This document shows positions 34,601-41,891 of a stretch of 64,000 nucleotides of DNA, one piece after another. Numbering within the stretch: position 1 is the first letter of the stretch; each line of letters begins with the position of its first letter. The stretch is from Magicicada septendecula (taxonomy: Eukaryota; Arthropoda; Insecta; Hemiptera; Cicadidae), in assembly GCA_034769895.1 (NCBI GenBank), contig CM068369.1:432057528-432121527 (forward strand), written 5' to 3'. Below the pieces are notes generated by a model that saw only the letters and a program-made list of their open reading frames with translations, made no database searches and was not told the DNA's origin. The position numbers and the translations under genes were made by a program.

Positions 34601-37600
34601 TAGACATGTTTTAAAATTAAAAGCTTTAGAAATCGCAGAAGAATTAAGTCTCAGGTTTCAAAGCCAGCTTCGGGTGTATAAGACGAATGATGCGGCGAAA
34701 TGGATTTGCGCTTAAATGATGTACATTACTCGCGCTAAAACTACAGAGTGACTACGAAGAAAAACTCCTACAGTATCAGCGGTTTGTCATTCATTTACGC
34801 AAGAAGCATAATTATTCACTTGAACACATGGGAAATGCCAATGAAACGCCCGTATATTTTATTTTTTATTTACGTATATTTACGGTGGACCAAAAGGGAA
34901 CCAAATCTGTAACAGTAAAGATTACGGGAAGCAAAAATTACGTGCCACTGTAATGCTTGCTGTATTAGCCGATGGACGAATAATTCATAGTGAAATAAGA
35001 TGCATATCAGTGAATATTGTTCAGTGTTAGTCGTCGTGATGTCTTCCACTGAACGTGTGCGATGCCTGCGTCAACGACAACGCAAAGACAGGGATCGTGA
35101 AGAATTAAATGAATTCTTGATGAATACTCCGTTCTCATCAAATACAATTGAAGATGAGAAAAATTTGCGTGTTTCAAAACAAGAAACAAGAAGAAAAGAA
35201 ACGAAAGAATGCTGCGATAGCCAAGCAATATCGCCAGAACAGGAGAGTCTGCAGTTTATGCACATTATATGTTTCAAAAGCCTAAAAACACTATCATGCT
35301 TTGATGTTTTTTTTTTAATCGTTTTGTCTGTCAAATTCTGTCCATTAAATCCGAAGTCCATTAAACCGAGGTCCGTTAAATCGAGGGTTTATTGTACCAC
35401 TAAAACATAAAGTTTATAATTTTTCACACTTTTATAGTTATAATATACACATCCCTTCATTTTTATTATTAGAAGGAATTACAAATTACAAACAACAATT
35501 AAATTAAAATCAATCTAGATGTTTGAAACATATAGAAAAACAAGTTATTTTTTTTATTTACCCCAAAATAAAATTTAAATGGAAATTTAACTATTATTTT
35601 ATAAGTTTAATGAAGAAAGTTGTGTTAGTGGTTATAATCACAAACAGAATTATTACTGTTGCACAGTATATTGGAATTATTCCGATGAATGCCGATCTGA
35701 CAATGAGCTGAGAAGCTTGAAAGCACTAGTCAGAATAATTTTTCTATAGTGGTGTGCAACAGTAATAATTCTGTTTATTATTTTATAGTTTAGTTAACTT
35801 TGAAAATGAAATGAAACTCCCTTCAAAAAAGCATATTCTGAGCCTTCTTGGGGCATCTAATTGAATTTATGTACAATATTTGATTTTTTAATTAAAATTT
35901 TAACCTAAAGTACAAAAAAATGAAAATTTCAAAGTTTAATATTCTTAAGATATAACTACTATAAAAATGATCACAGAAATTGTAACTGATATGCGTATAC
36001 AGGAGTTTATTGTGGAGGGAAATAGTGAACATAACCCAATACCTAACATAATGTTTGGACCATCTAAAATAATTGTTTGTTCTTAAAGTAACTGGATCTT
36101 TCTTTGGGATCTGGGATGCTGCAGCCATTCTTGTATACACCCAAGATACTTGGCCTAACCTAACCTAACCTACTCAATACAATGAAATTTCAAGAGTTCC
36201 CAAATGCATTCTGTTCTTGCCTATGATTTATTGTGCCTCATCTCTCTCTGATTACTTCCATTCCCTTATTATCACTGGCTGTAAGTCTTAATCAGATTAA
36301 TGCCACTGATTTATGCATTTAATTTCTCAGTCAACTGTAATGAAATGCATGACATCACTGATTTTTCTCAAATGAGTCATCTCATTTAATGTTAACAAGC
36401 ATTCTGAACAAGGGTCTTCAGCAACTGACTACTGACCATTTGGCTTAAACAAAACCACCGTTTTATCTAGTCTTTGAAAAATTTAATGTTAGTGTGCTTT
36501 TTATTAAATTTCGCTACCTCAAAAACTATAATAAATTACACTACACTGTAAACTATACAAAAGATATACAGAGAGCACACACTGATGACTGATGACTATA
36601 AAGATAGTAGCTAAGCACCTGAATAGAGGCTGCCCATCAAGATCATATCTACACAGTACTGCTTGCTATATCTCACAAATCGATCTCCTGATGCACTATA
36701 TAACAAGACGTTCCACAGTATAATATAATATAGTTTAATCCCATGTTAGAACTGAACTGGTATTCTTCTCCTCTGTCTCCTCCTCCTACAGCATTACAGT
36801 CCACAATCAGACTTGGTCTCCTCTATCTTGACCCTTCATTTCCCTCTATTAATAGCAAAACACTTCCGTGTTCATACTCCTAGTGTCACTCTTGTATCTG
36901 CAGTAACATTCTCCCACCTTTTCTTGGGTGACTTTTTGGTCTTTTGCCCTTCATGTTTGACCTGTACGTTACTTCATAAAATTACTATTCTTATATATAA
37001 CTAATGCATAAAATATATGATATTTTCCCAGATAACAATATAAATTTCATCAACTGGACAAAACAATATGTAAAGAGTGACTTACAATTCAGGTTCTCCA
37101 TCTTTACACGACACCTGACAGGGAACATGCCTTGTCAACTTTTGAGTATCATTAGGATTCTTAGCCTTTTCAATCCATTCCAGGACTCCTTGCCAAATAG
37201 TATGCCTTTCTCTGCTAGCCTACAAATTTGTAATCACACACTGTAATACATTTATACTCCAAAATGTTTACTCTCTACTTACTACTATAATATACTTAAT
37301 ACTACACTCCATTATTTTCTACTTTAGTTTGAATTATTCACAAAATAAATGAAAATTATAAATGAAATATTATTAATTAATTATTAAATATTATTCATTA
37401 TTAATAATATTACATGTCTGTTTCCCTATATTTCTACTCTGTTCAAAAATTCTAACTTGCAATGACATTTGAGCAACCTATACAGTCTACCAATTTGGAT
37501 TTCAAGAACTATAATGTTTAAATTATTATTTCTATTGGAGATATCTCCATAGACACAGAATGCTGTAAAGCAACTAACCTGAGCCACTTGTTGTGCCTGG

Positions 37601-37877
37601 ACAACAGCAACCTGTTGTCCAGGCTGAGGTGCTGTCTGGGGTTGTCCTGGAGCAGTCAGCGTAGTTCCACCTGGAGACTGCTGTGGTCCACCAAGACCCA
37701 GACCAGTTGCTCCAGCCTGCTGACTCAGTATCCTCAGTGCTGCTGCTTGCTGTTGTTGCTGTTGCTGTTGCTGCTGTTGTTGCTGTTGCTGTTGTGCCTG
37801 TTGTTGTTGCTGTTGCTGCTGTTGTTGAGCCTGCTGCTGTGTAACTGTGTTTGCATTTTGCGTCATCACGGTGCTGT
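7395..37877 (-). CDS. MED25: MED25, Mediator complex subunit 25 (partial, five exons)
   Basis: Five minus-strand exons join in frame: 37877-37579, 37219-37086, 14731-14569, 9281-9090, 7679-7395. MED25 is a metazoan Mediator subunit that links activators to RNA polymerase II in the nucleus. Visible parts are a polyglutamine-rich linker (exon at 37.6-37.9 kb), the ACID/PTOV activator-binding domain split over the next three exons ([34 protein letters not shown] are near-diagnostic), and a repetitive GGPLG-rich tail. All introns begin GT and end AG and phases fit (0, 2, 0, 0). The first exon here starts in phase and needs an upstream exon, so the VWA domain is missing from the window or was not found. 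The 22.4 kb intron holds nested transposons on both strands. Confidence 0.93.
8015..8945. mobile_element. Mariner derivative, inverted dimer of the 5' half
   Basis: Terminal repeats GGTCAGTTGAAAAGTTCGCAG (left, 8021 on) and its reverse complement (right, to about 8938) sit next to TA on both sides. The left arm (8015 to about 8345) is repeated in reverse from 8945 to about 8580: both read inward through GTGCTGCAAGAT, TCAATTTATTC and CATGTCACGCGT-like blocks. The middle keeps part of the mariner helix-turn-helix region (EDRRLR, then [20 protein letters not shown]) with frameshifts. There is no DDD catalytic domain, so it is non-autonomous. Confidence 0.85.
8280..8570 (+). pseudogene. Mariner transposase N-terminal remnant
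   Basis: Frame-broken HTH region, recognisable from [23 protein letters not shown] and [20 protein letters not shown], which follow the order of mariner transposases (GDSAPS…DDRRL…IGIS…RVHHIL). The catalytic part is absent. Confidence 0.8.
9090..9281 (-). CDS. MED25: MED25 exon: end of ACID domain
   Basis: 192 nt, exactly 64 codons; acceptor TTTATTCAG, donor CAG|GTAAAT. It begins [10 protein letters not shown] and contains [20 protein letters not shown] and [13 protein letters not shown], the last strands and helix of the activator-binding fold. Confidence 0.95.
9300..10122. other. MED25 intron sequence with a GGGA-rich run
   Basis: No gene. A purine-rich low-complexity run (GGGAGG/GAGAGG repeats) lies at about 9607-9680. 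The rest shows nothing recognisable. Confidence 0.6.
10123..10479 (-). pseudogene. Helitron-type (Pif1-like) helicase C-terminal fragment
   Basis: The reading frame contains [20 protein letters not shown], then [20 protein letters not shown] and [17 protein letters not shown]. These are helicase motifs V and VI as found at the C-terminus of Helitron RepHel proteins and Pif1 helicases. No Rep domain and no host exon structure are nearby, so a Helitron fragment is more likely than a host PIF1 gene. The open frame is intact over about 118 codons. Confidence 0.8.
10480..11089. other. Intronic, nothing recognised
   Basis: AT-rich sequence between the helicase fragment and the LINE remnant. No gene or repeat family recognised. 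Confidence 0.4.
11090..12256 (+). pseudogene. LINE (non-LTR retrotransposon) reverse transcriptase remnant
   Basis: Broken frames in order show TDQIF-like and [18 protein letters not shown] (RT motif A), a VKQ…CPL-like segment, YADGIAIIV (motif C, the second catalytic Asp of YADD replaced by Gly), then an intact 180-codon stretch with [18 protein letters not shown] and [17 protein letters not shown] typical of the C-terminal part of insect endonuclease/RT LINEs. Several frameshifts and the lost catalytic Asp mean it is dead. The clade is not assigned. Confidence 0.85.
12257..12943. other. Intronic, unclassified repeats
   Basis: The GGCCTGAATATAAGAC-like text near 12345 resembles ends of old pogo-type elements. 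GGCTGAAT-type words recur on both strands between 12630 and 12900. No coding gene is supported. Confidence 0.35.
12944..13260. repeat. Diverged tandem duplication, about 140-150 bp unit
   Basis: Two adjacent segments share, in order, CTGGCT(TA)C, GACTACTACCATTGCCTTA / GACTGGTACCATGTCTTAG, GACAGCCCCTACAACCTCCA / GACAACCCCC…ATCTTCA, and CAGAACAT…CTGAAA. They are diverged by substitutions and small indels. Confidence 0.7.
13261..14311. other. Intronic, nothing recognised
   Basis: AT-rich sequence without recognisable genes or repeat families. Confidence 0.4.
14312..14460. mobile_element. Palindromic MITE, 149 bp
   Basis: The left end TATAACACTACCGACTCAGA and the right end (reverse complement TATAACACTACCAACTCGGA) continue as an inverted repeat of about 45 bp, including ATTGGTAAAAACGT/ACGTTTTTACCAAT. 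Only about 45 bp of spacer separates the arms. It lies about 110 bp downstream of a MED25 exon donor. Confidence 0.85.
14569..14731 (-). CDS. MED25: MED25 exon: middle of ACID domain
   Basis: 163 nt; acceptor TGTTACAG, donor TTT|GTAAGT. It encodes [18 protein letters not shown] and later [12 protein letters not shown]. The WPQKLIMQL string is almost identical to the vertebrate protein. An apparent open frame beginning with ATG here is out of phase and is not the product. Confidence 0.95.
15000..15345 (-). pseudogene. Mariner transposase, C-terminal half
   Basis: It contains [20 protein letters not shown] and [13 protein letters not shown], the segment following GDETW in mariner transposases. 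It is separated from the N-terminal half by E2. Confidence 0.82.
15385..17052 (-). other. E2 3' non-coding region and 3' LTR end
   Basis: No coding potential. Blocks alignable to E1/E5 are seen near 16440-16330 and 16270-16160 (GGTGTCAT, AAATGCC, TCACCCAAA). A GGTTGGGGGGTAATAG tract near 15920 may be the polypurine tract, with an LTR start just below 15907; this is uncertain. Confidence 0.5.
17053..17796 (-). pseudogene. E2 FDDGG-family ORF, C-terminal part
   Basis: 247 codons open. It aligns with E6 over MILEND…, LYLGDERSTN-like, [18 protein letters not shown], the Arg/Glu-rich helix [13 protein letters not shown] and ERLGVEMID, and ends [13 protein letters not shown] like E3 and E7. I do not recognise the domain. 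It has several paired Cys/Trp residues but no standard zinc knuckle. It is separated from its N-terminal half by a homopolymer frameshift. Confidence 0.65.
17805..18293 (-). pseudogene. E2 Gag-like ORF, N-terminal coiled-coil part
   Basis: The start ATG was chosen at [10 protein letters not shown] because E7/E8 begin MAENHETV at the same place; eight more codons are open upstream. The Asn/Ser/Thr-rich start includes [11 protein letters not shown] (compare VHSTPV in E5 and E7). It is followed by a long helical repeat ([20 protein letters not shown]) with heptad-like spacing, probably a coiled coil used for multimerisation. The frame breaks at a run of ten G (17822-17831 region), after which the second part continues in another frame. 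Confidence 0.7.
18469..18486 (-). promoter_or_regulatory. E2 primer binding site (tRNA-Lys type)
   Basis: On the minus strand it reads TGGCGCCCGAACAGGGAC, complementary over 18 nt to the 3' end of the Lys (UUU-type) tRNA used by many retroelements. It starts three bases after the LTR. Confidence 0.9.
18489..19671 (-). repeat. E2 5' LTR
   Basis: The start is fixed by the TGTTACAGAATGTTTT similarity to TGTAACGGGACATTTT of E5 and by the change from mariner sequence. The end is fixed by the primer binding site. It contains TTATTTCGACAACC, a motif shared with the E5 LTR near its poly(A) signal, and a GGTAAGTAC donor-like site. Confidence 0.65.
19690..20215 (-). pseudogene. Mariner transposase, N-terminal half
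   Basis: Broken frames contain [22 protein letters not shown]…KVSA and [13 protein letters not shown]. The DETW string carries the first catalytic Asp of mariner transposases. Stops and frameshifts are frequent. Confidence 0.8.
20316..21469. other. Intronic, nothing recognised
   Basis: AT-rich sequence. The open frame at 21017-21226 has no recognisable similarity. Confidence 0.4.
21470..21720 (-). pseudogene. LINE 3' end with ATG/ATC microsatellite tail
   Basis: The minus strand reads [18 protein letters not shown] and further GRPRKRW-like text in shifted frames, typical of the C-terminus of insect LINE RT. It ends in (GAT)n at 21475-21490, a common LINE tail. Confidence 0.7.
22356..22600 (-). 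pseudogene. Pogo/Tigger transposase C-terminal remnant
   Basis: It reads [25 protein letters not shown] and [20 protein letters not shown], an acidic tail as in Tigger/jerky-type proteins. It is cut at its upstream end by the E3 LTR. The last residue codons after 22600 belong to the LTR. Confidence 0.65.
22597..22600. repeat. Target-site duplication of E3 (left)
   Basis: ACCA immediately before the LTR; the same four bases follow the right LTR at 30101-30104. Confidence 0.85.
22601..23721 (+). repeat. E3 5' LTR
   Basis: It starts TGTAACGGGGCTAAC and ends TATCACA. It contains a repeated TTTCGGACAGAAA motif (about 23190 and 23220) and a donor-like AGAGGTAAGTG near 23660. A 148-codon frame on the opposite strand is present in both LTR copies and has no recognisable similarity. 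Confidence 0.93.
23723..23744 (+). promoter_or_regulatory. E3 primer binding site
   Basis: TGGCGCG…CAGGGAC begins a few bases after the LTR. The outer parts match the tRNA-Lys complement but the centre is longer (21 instead of 18 bases). Confidence 0.7.
23908..25221 (+). pseudogene. E3 FDDGG-family ORF, frame-broken
   Basis: Four overlapping open pieces (23908-24333, 24363-24680, 24659-24910, 24889-25221) together cover the 369-codon ORF seen intact in E7/E8. The N-terminus MAGNNESN has the VHSTP motif; a coiled-coil region follows; then YGERDLDRE and [10 protein letters not shown]; the end is [12 protein letters not shown]. There are frame changes near 24290, 24660 and 24900. The LTRs are nearly identical although the ORF is broken, so this copy probably moved using proteins from other copies. 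Confidence 0.8.
25222..26398 (+). other. E3 non-coding region after the ORF
   Basis: AT-rich sequence without supported coding. CCGTGCCGTGTAT and its reverse complement near 26310-26362 form an inverted repeat (ATACACGGCAC/GTGCCGTGTAT). Confidence 0.6.
26399..26551 (+). ncRNA. Multi-branched RNA structure (block B) in E3
   Basis: The outer arms are GATTTCCCC (26399-26407) and GGGGAAATC (26543-26551); hairpin CGATTA/TAATCG (26419-26424 with 26440-26445); hairpin CAGCTATGG/CCATAGCTG (26463-26471 with 26491-26499). The stems differ in sequence from E1 and E5 but still pair. Confidence 0.72.
26557..26850 (+). ncRNA. Downstream conserved helices of E3, with a 37-bp direct duplication
   Basis: The helix CAAGGAC/GTCCTTG (26689-26695 with 26726-26732) and the hairpin GTTACCC/GGGTAA (26834-26840 with 26845-26850) match E1/E5. 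A segment beginning CAGTCCACCCTCAGAAAACA is directly repeated at about 26753 and 26792. Confidence 0.65.
26851..28929 (+). other. E3 3' non-coding region
   Basis: No gene. It is alignable in blocks to E1/E5. Near 28775-28850 it carries a decayed version of the 147-nt exon-like module (TATGGTGTTGGGATCTCG, AGAGAAGTCCAGTA) whose donor site is lost. Confidence 0.65.
28932..28979 (+). promoter_or_regulatory. Hairpin plus polypurine tract before E3 3' LTR
   Basis: AATGAGAT…ATCTCTCATT with an inner TCTTCTGT/ACAGAAGA helix, then TTGGGGGGGTAT. The inner stem sequence is unrelated to the other copies but still pairs. Confidence 0.78.
28980..30100 (+). repeat. E3 3' LTR
   Basis: Same length as the 5' LTR. 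Substitutions are seen at, for example, the positions matching 22613, 22739 and 23125. It is followed by ACCA. Confidence 0.93.
30258..31740. other. Intronic, nothing recognised
   Basis: AT-rich sequence without supported genes, RNA genes or repeat families. Confidence 0.4.
32107..32340 (-). pseudogene. GIY-YIG endonuclease domain of the Penelope-like element
   Basis: [20 protein letters not shown], then [10 protein letters not shown] and [12 protein letters not shown]. The usual GIY-YIG pair appears as GVY…YIG. The Cys pair CNDC is the CX2C typical of Penelope endonucleases. It nicks target DNA. Confidence 0.9.
32408..33181 (-). pseudogene. Penelope-type reverse transcriptase, partial
   Basis: Visible motifs are [46 protein letters not shown] (catalytic DD), LNFLDLTI and [20 protein letters not shown]. 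It copies RNA to DNA for target-primed integration. About the first third of the domain is missing. The frame ends with TAA at 32408 and the endonuclease continues in another frame, so there is at least one frameshift. The RT core itself is undisrupted over 243 codons. Confidence 0.92.
33206..33701. other. Intronic, nothing recognised
   Basis: Short AT-rich gap between the Penelope-like element and the second Tigger. Confidence 0.4.
33702..35394 (+). mobile_element. Pogo/Tigger-type DNA transposon (decayed)
   Basis: The terminal repeats are CAGTAAACCCTTGATTTAA (33702 on) and the reverse complement of CAATAAACCCTCGATTTAA (to 35394), each next to TA. Extra subterminal copies of TCCRTTAAATC occur at both ends. 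The internal transposase is broken. Confidence 0.9.
34305..34980 (+). pseudogene. Pogo/Tigger transposase remnant
   Basis: [40 protein letters not shown] (helix-turn-helix of the Brinker/CENP-B type), [16 protein letters not shown], then after a stop [23 protein letters not shown] text and [18 protein letters not shown] from the start of the DDE domain. Several stops and frameshifts. The frame at 35000-35410 inside the element is unassigned. Confidence 0.85.
35641..35780. mobile_element. Palindromic MITE, about 140 bp
   Basis: The arms AACAGAATTATTACTGTTGC (35644 on) and GCAACAGTAATAATTCTGTT (to 35775) are perfect inverted repeats with a spacer of about 95 bp. Confidence 0.85.
35781..37085. 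other. Intronic, mostly unique; short CCTAA run
   Basis: No gene seen. At 36154-36172 is (CCTAA)3 plus CCTA, the insect telomere unit in a short internal run. Confidence 0.5.
37086..37219 (-). CDS. MED25: MED25 exon: start of ACID domain
   Basis: 134 nt; acceptor ATTTGTAG, donor TT|GTAAGT. It encodes [14 protein letters not shown] followed by [13 protein letters not shown], equivalent to the SGVLEW…PCQV region that opens the human ACID fold. It ends with two bases (TT) that pair with the A at the start of the next exon to make Leu. Confidence 0.93.
37579..37877 (-). CDS. MED25: MED25 exon: polyglutamine linker
   Basis: The acceptor is TGTGTGTAG just above 37877 and the donor is CAG|GTTAGT below 37579. 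Two bases complete a codon from an unseen upstream exon, then 99 codons follow with long CAG/CAA runs (Q-rich), then an Ala/Leu/Gly/Gln segment ending AQQVAQ. This corresponds to the low-complexity region between the VWA and ACID domains. Assignment to MED25 rests on strand, phase and a 359-bp intron to the next exon. Poly-Q length is likely to vary between individuals. Confidence 0.85.
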
Positions 37878-39700
37878 CTACACACAGGGAAAGTAAAAAA
37901 GTATTAGTTATTTTCACTCACAGGCTTATGTGGTCAAAGTTTTAGTAATACTTTTTTTCAGCTGACTACCATATTTATTTATATTATTGTTAACGCCAAA
38001 TATTTATATCATTCTATGAGGACAACAACTATGAATGCTACATCACAGAATGGAAAAATGTTTGATTATATTAACAATGATATCAATAAAACAGGGTTGT
38101 CAATGAAATATTTTGTTATAAGAATTACAGTTCTATATAAGACATACTGCTTTCTATCCCTAAGGAAATAACAATGTATTATGTTAATGAGTTTTTTTTT
38201 CACGCATAATAAGGCATCCACAGTGGCTGAACTGAAACTGAGCATAGAGTCTAAACCAACTTTCCTAATTTATACAGTAATCCCCGACCACAAATCCAGT
38301 CCACCCTATTACCAAGCTGAAAAATACTGGAAATTTTATATTTGTTTTATCTCTATTAAGCAACAAAACATACTTCTTACAATGAAAACGACAAACACTT
38401 ATAAATGAGATCAATGTACCATATGTACTATCTGATCATCTGGTTTGATAACAGAGAATTATAGAGTGCACAAGATTATGTTAACATTTTGGTATATGAC
38501 AAAACTAACAGGGTTGGAGTCTGTGGTTATAAAAGTTTTAAAATTCCTTATAAATGCACAACTGTACGTCTATAAAGATAAAATTCTTACTTTATAGCAA
38601 TTTTGAGATTCTCCAAAAACAATCAAACTGAATCTTAAATACACAAAAAGGAAGAAACCTTTATGAATTCTTCATCTCCAGACATAACATGGAGTGATTT
38701 ACGATTAATTAGTCTACTAAAACTAAGTAGGATTACACTTCTTGAAAGTACATAGAAAAGTTATATCATACAAGTTACTAATTGTAAAATGAAGTAGTAA
38801 GATGTCTATAACTTTCTCACATCACTAGCCTCAAAGCGCTCTGAATACCCAGAACAGTTGCATGTTATATACATGCTCACAATTCACAGTTTTAGAAATC
38901 AGACCAATTTCAATAATTCTCAAACATTTAAAAAATAAACTGCTACTTTCCTGTAGTAAACTGTTTAAATGGCGACATTATTATATATTGTTGTATTTGC
39001 ATGCTTCATTAAATTAGATATGTAGCTAATGAATTCAGTTTGGATCAGTTTGACAACTATATCAGCAACATCAAGATGTACTAGCGAAAATACTACCTCA
39101 AGCCAAAATAAGCGAGGTTTATTATAAAGGCAGGACACCTCAAAACATTTCATATATCTGCTCATTGTCTCATCATCTCCAAACTATATTACTAAAACAA
39201 TAATAATTCAACTTAAACATCATCAAAAACCTCAAACTTTCTACACAAATCATACTGACTTTACTGTTCTGAAAATCAGAAAAAATAAGTTCCAATAAAA
39301 CAAAATATGATTAATTATGATTATGAGCTATTCCTTAAATATGTTACTTTTAACAAAAAAAAACTTCAGCTTCAACAATATTTTTATAAGTGCTCAAAAC
39401 CAAAATTACAATTTAGAAAAATATCACAATTGAGCTGCAAATCTATAAGTAAATAAAGCTGAACCAAACAAACACTTTTATTTTAAATAATCAATAGGTG
39501 TTATTCTGAAGGGTAGCAGGAAAGTAAAATACTGTGTGACAGTTTTACTTTTAGATAGTAAAAACAATTTTGTGTGATGTGCTATCTATAGTAAAGTGCG
39601 TGATTTTTTGTAAAAAATATTCCTCCAACTGTGAACTCTGCGTTAAAGGCTGTGAATGATGATAGTGACTTCCCATAAACATCAAATGTTCAACTTTCTA
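37878..39700. other. Upstream of the first seen MED25 exon, nothing recognised
   Basis: Both strands were scanned for VWA-domain exon motifs of MED25; none was found. No repeat family recognised. Confidence 0.4.
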
Positions 39701-39714
39701 CCTTTTACTAAAGG

Positions 39715-40350
39715 AAATTGGTTTCAAATTCGGAAAACAAGAAAATAAGGCTCTTTTAGTAGAAAGAGGAGATATAATAGTGTGGCATCATGATTATTTA
39801 CGTCAAGTGAAGAAATTTAGAGCCCAAGGGAGGAATATTGACAAAACTTGGATCAAAGTAGGTCACACTGTCCTAAAAGAATGGAAGAATAAATTTATTA
39901 TCCTGTTTAAAGATGCCGTTATGTGTGGACTGATAAAAGGATTGCAGGCACCCACAGCACGAGGTCCAAGGTTTGTCCTACTGCATGCAGATGGTAAAGA
40001 GGCGTTTGTAGAAAATGGGGAGCTACTGTTTCCTCTGTCATTATTATGAACACTTCCTACCATAGCCAGAAAGAAAGGAAAGGTCACAATGATGTCACAA
40101 AAAAAAAGAAGAAATAAAACAGTGGTTGCAGTAAAAAAACATTTTATTTGAGGAACACAGCCTTAAAAGAGAACTTCTGCAACTTGTCAATGGAGTACAG
40201 CATTTGTACTCTAGTAATGTAGTACATGCACTTCCAGAAGATGGGGTTGTCAGTTTGGAGGTTTCCACCTTACCACTGGGAACTAAATCCCATAGAACTG
40301 GTATGGAGTCAGGTGAAACATCATGTGGCAGTGTAACAGTACATTATGCA
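39715..40350 (+). pseudogene. DDE (IS630/Tc1-like) transposase remnant
   Basis: Pieces in order: IIVWHHDYLRQVKKFRAQGR, DKTWIKVGH, GLIKGLQAPTARGPRFVLLH, HADGKEAFVENGELLF, and at 40255-40330 a shifted frame with LPPYHWELNPIELVW-like text. This order is that of the DDE_3 superfamily transposases common in arthropods. Frames are broken. E5 begins about 50 bp downstream. Confidence 0.75.
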
Positions 40351-40402
40351 ACCTTTTTTAGCTGTTGACGAGTGAGTCACAATTATGCACACAAAAAGAA
40401 AT

Positions 40403-41164
40403 TGTAACGGGACATTTTGGCCTACCCGGGGAAATAGATAAATTTGTATTTACATAAAAGTGAATTAGCATTTTTTACGATAATTTTGGGGAAACGTAAA
40501 CAGAAAGGTGAATTTTATTGGTAGCGACAGCGGTAGCACTGCTTGTGAAATTATTCATGAAAATTATAAAGACGAAATAAACAACCAGCGGAATTGAGTC
40601 AAGGTCAGTTCCAGTCACTTTAAACGGTAAACAAGTTATGTAATAACATCAGACCATGTGACGTCAACATCTTACGTCAGAGACAATCTCCGCTGTGGAA
40701 TGCTGGGTGTATAAGCCAAAACCGTATACTGGCGTAGTGATACGAACTCAGAACAATGAAACTTGGTAAACAACTGCGGCCACTTTACAAAATAGTGCCG
40801 TTTGTCTCGCCCCAGTCTAAATTCAACACTCGCGCGAGTGGTAGATAAAAGTTCCGGAACGTAAATCGCGGGCGCCCGCAACATACAAAATGTGAATAAT
40901 ATATCTAAAATATGATTTAACAATAGAAATACATACTTAAAATGTGATTAACAGTTTTATTTACATTAATACAGTTCGGAAATTATGATTTAAAGGAAAG
41001 TGCGCACGTAAAGAAATGTGACATCGTTTGGACTCAAACTCAGCTAAGTAGTCTACAAGAATGAAAACAAAACTTTCAATTATGATTTAAATATTCAAAA
41101 TTGTAAAATTCACATTCAAATATTTTCACGATTAATAGAGAGAGTTCTTAGAATCCTGGGGTAG

Positions 41165-41251
<87 letters not shown>

Positions 41252-41681
41252 CGTTGGTTTCCGTTGTGTTAGTTAAGTATTAAGCGAATTATTTTGTATT
41301 TATATTTCCTGTTTTATTTTGACTATTGCTGAACAAATTATGTTCAACTTAATATTGATCCATTTTATGTCTATATTTTACTTGAATTACTATGGGAACA
41401 AAATGTAAAAGAGGGAGAAAAGAATAATTTGTTATGATAAAAACTGAAATACCAATAAATTTTAAATCATGGGGAACAAATAAAGTTTTCGTTATTTCGA
41501 CAACCATTTCTGTTCTTTTTAGTTCGCCGAAAAGAATCTGGCCCGAAATATGGTAAGTACCTATTTCATATACACATATTAATGGTAAATGGAATTAATT
41601 TCTTGCAGTATGGCAAGATGGCGCCCGAAATGAGTAATTGAGTTTGAATTTTAAGTATCAGTAGTAAAAGATAATATCACA
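40403..41681 (+). repeat. E5 5' LTR
   Basis: TGTAACGGGAC…TATCACA, 1279 bp. Palindrome CACTCGCGCGAGTG (40827-40840), TATA-like GATAAAAG (40844-40851), a GT microsatellite of about 80 bp (41167-41246), poly(A) signal AATAAA (41479-41484), a donor-like ATATG|GTAAGT (41553) with an acceptor-like TTTCTTGCAG (to 41608), and AAGATGGCGCCCGAA at about 41617. Confidence 0.92.
41167..41246. repeat. GT microsatellite in E5 5' LTR
   Basis: About 40 uninterrupted GT units. The same place in the 3' LTR is where E6-type sequence was joined. Confidence 0.95.
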
Positions 41682-41683
41682 AT

Positions 41684-41703
41684 TGGCTTCCGAAGGCAGG
41701 GAC
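41684..41703 (+). promoter_or_regulatory. E5 primer binding site
   Basis: TGGCTTCCGAAGGCAGGGAC, two bases after the LTR. Its ends match the tRNA-Lys complement; the centre differs. Confidence 0.7.
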
Positions 41704-41891
41704 ATTTTATATAAAATTTTGTTTTATATAAAAATAGGCCTACTGGGAGAGCAGAATGGTTGTCTGAAATAAGAACGAATTTTTTTGGTACGTAGAAATA
41801 GACGTAGGTGACGAGAGTGTCACAAAAGGTTATATTACTGTGTTATTGATGAATGTGTTATAAATAAGTAAATATAAAATAATTTAATGAA

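Noticed and set aside
35000..35410. 136-codon frame within the second Tigger element
   Set aside because: Lies inside the terminal repeats and runs into the right end; no recognisable domain, so not called as a gene.
37588..37896. Poly-Leu and poly-Thr/Ala frames across the CAG tract
   Set aside because: They are other frames of the MED25 polyglutamine exon.
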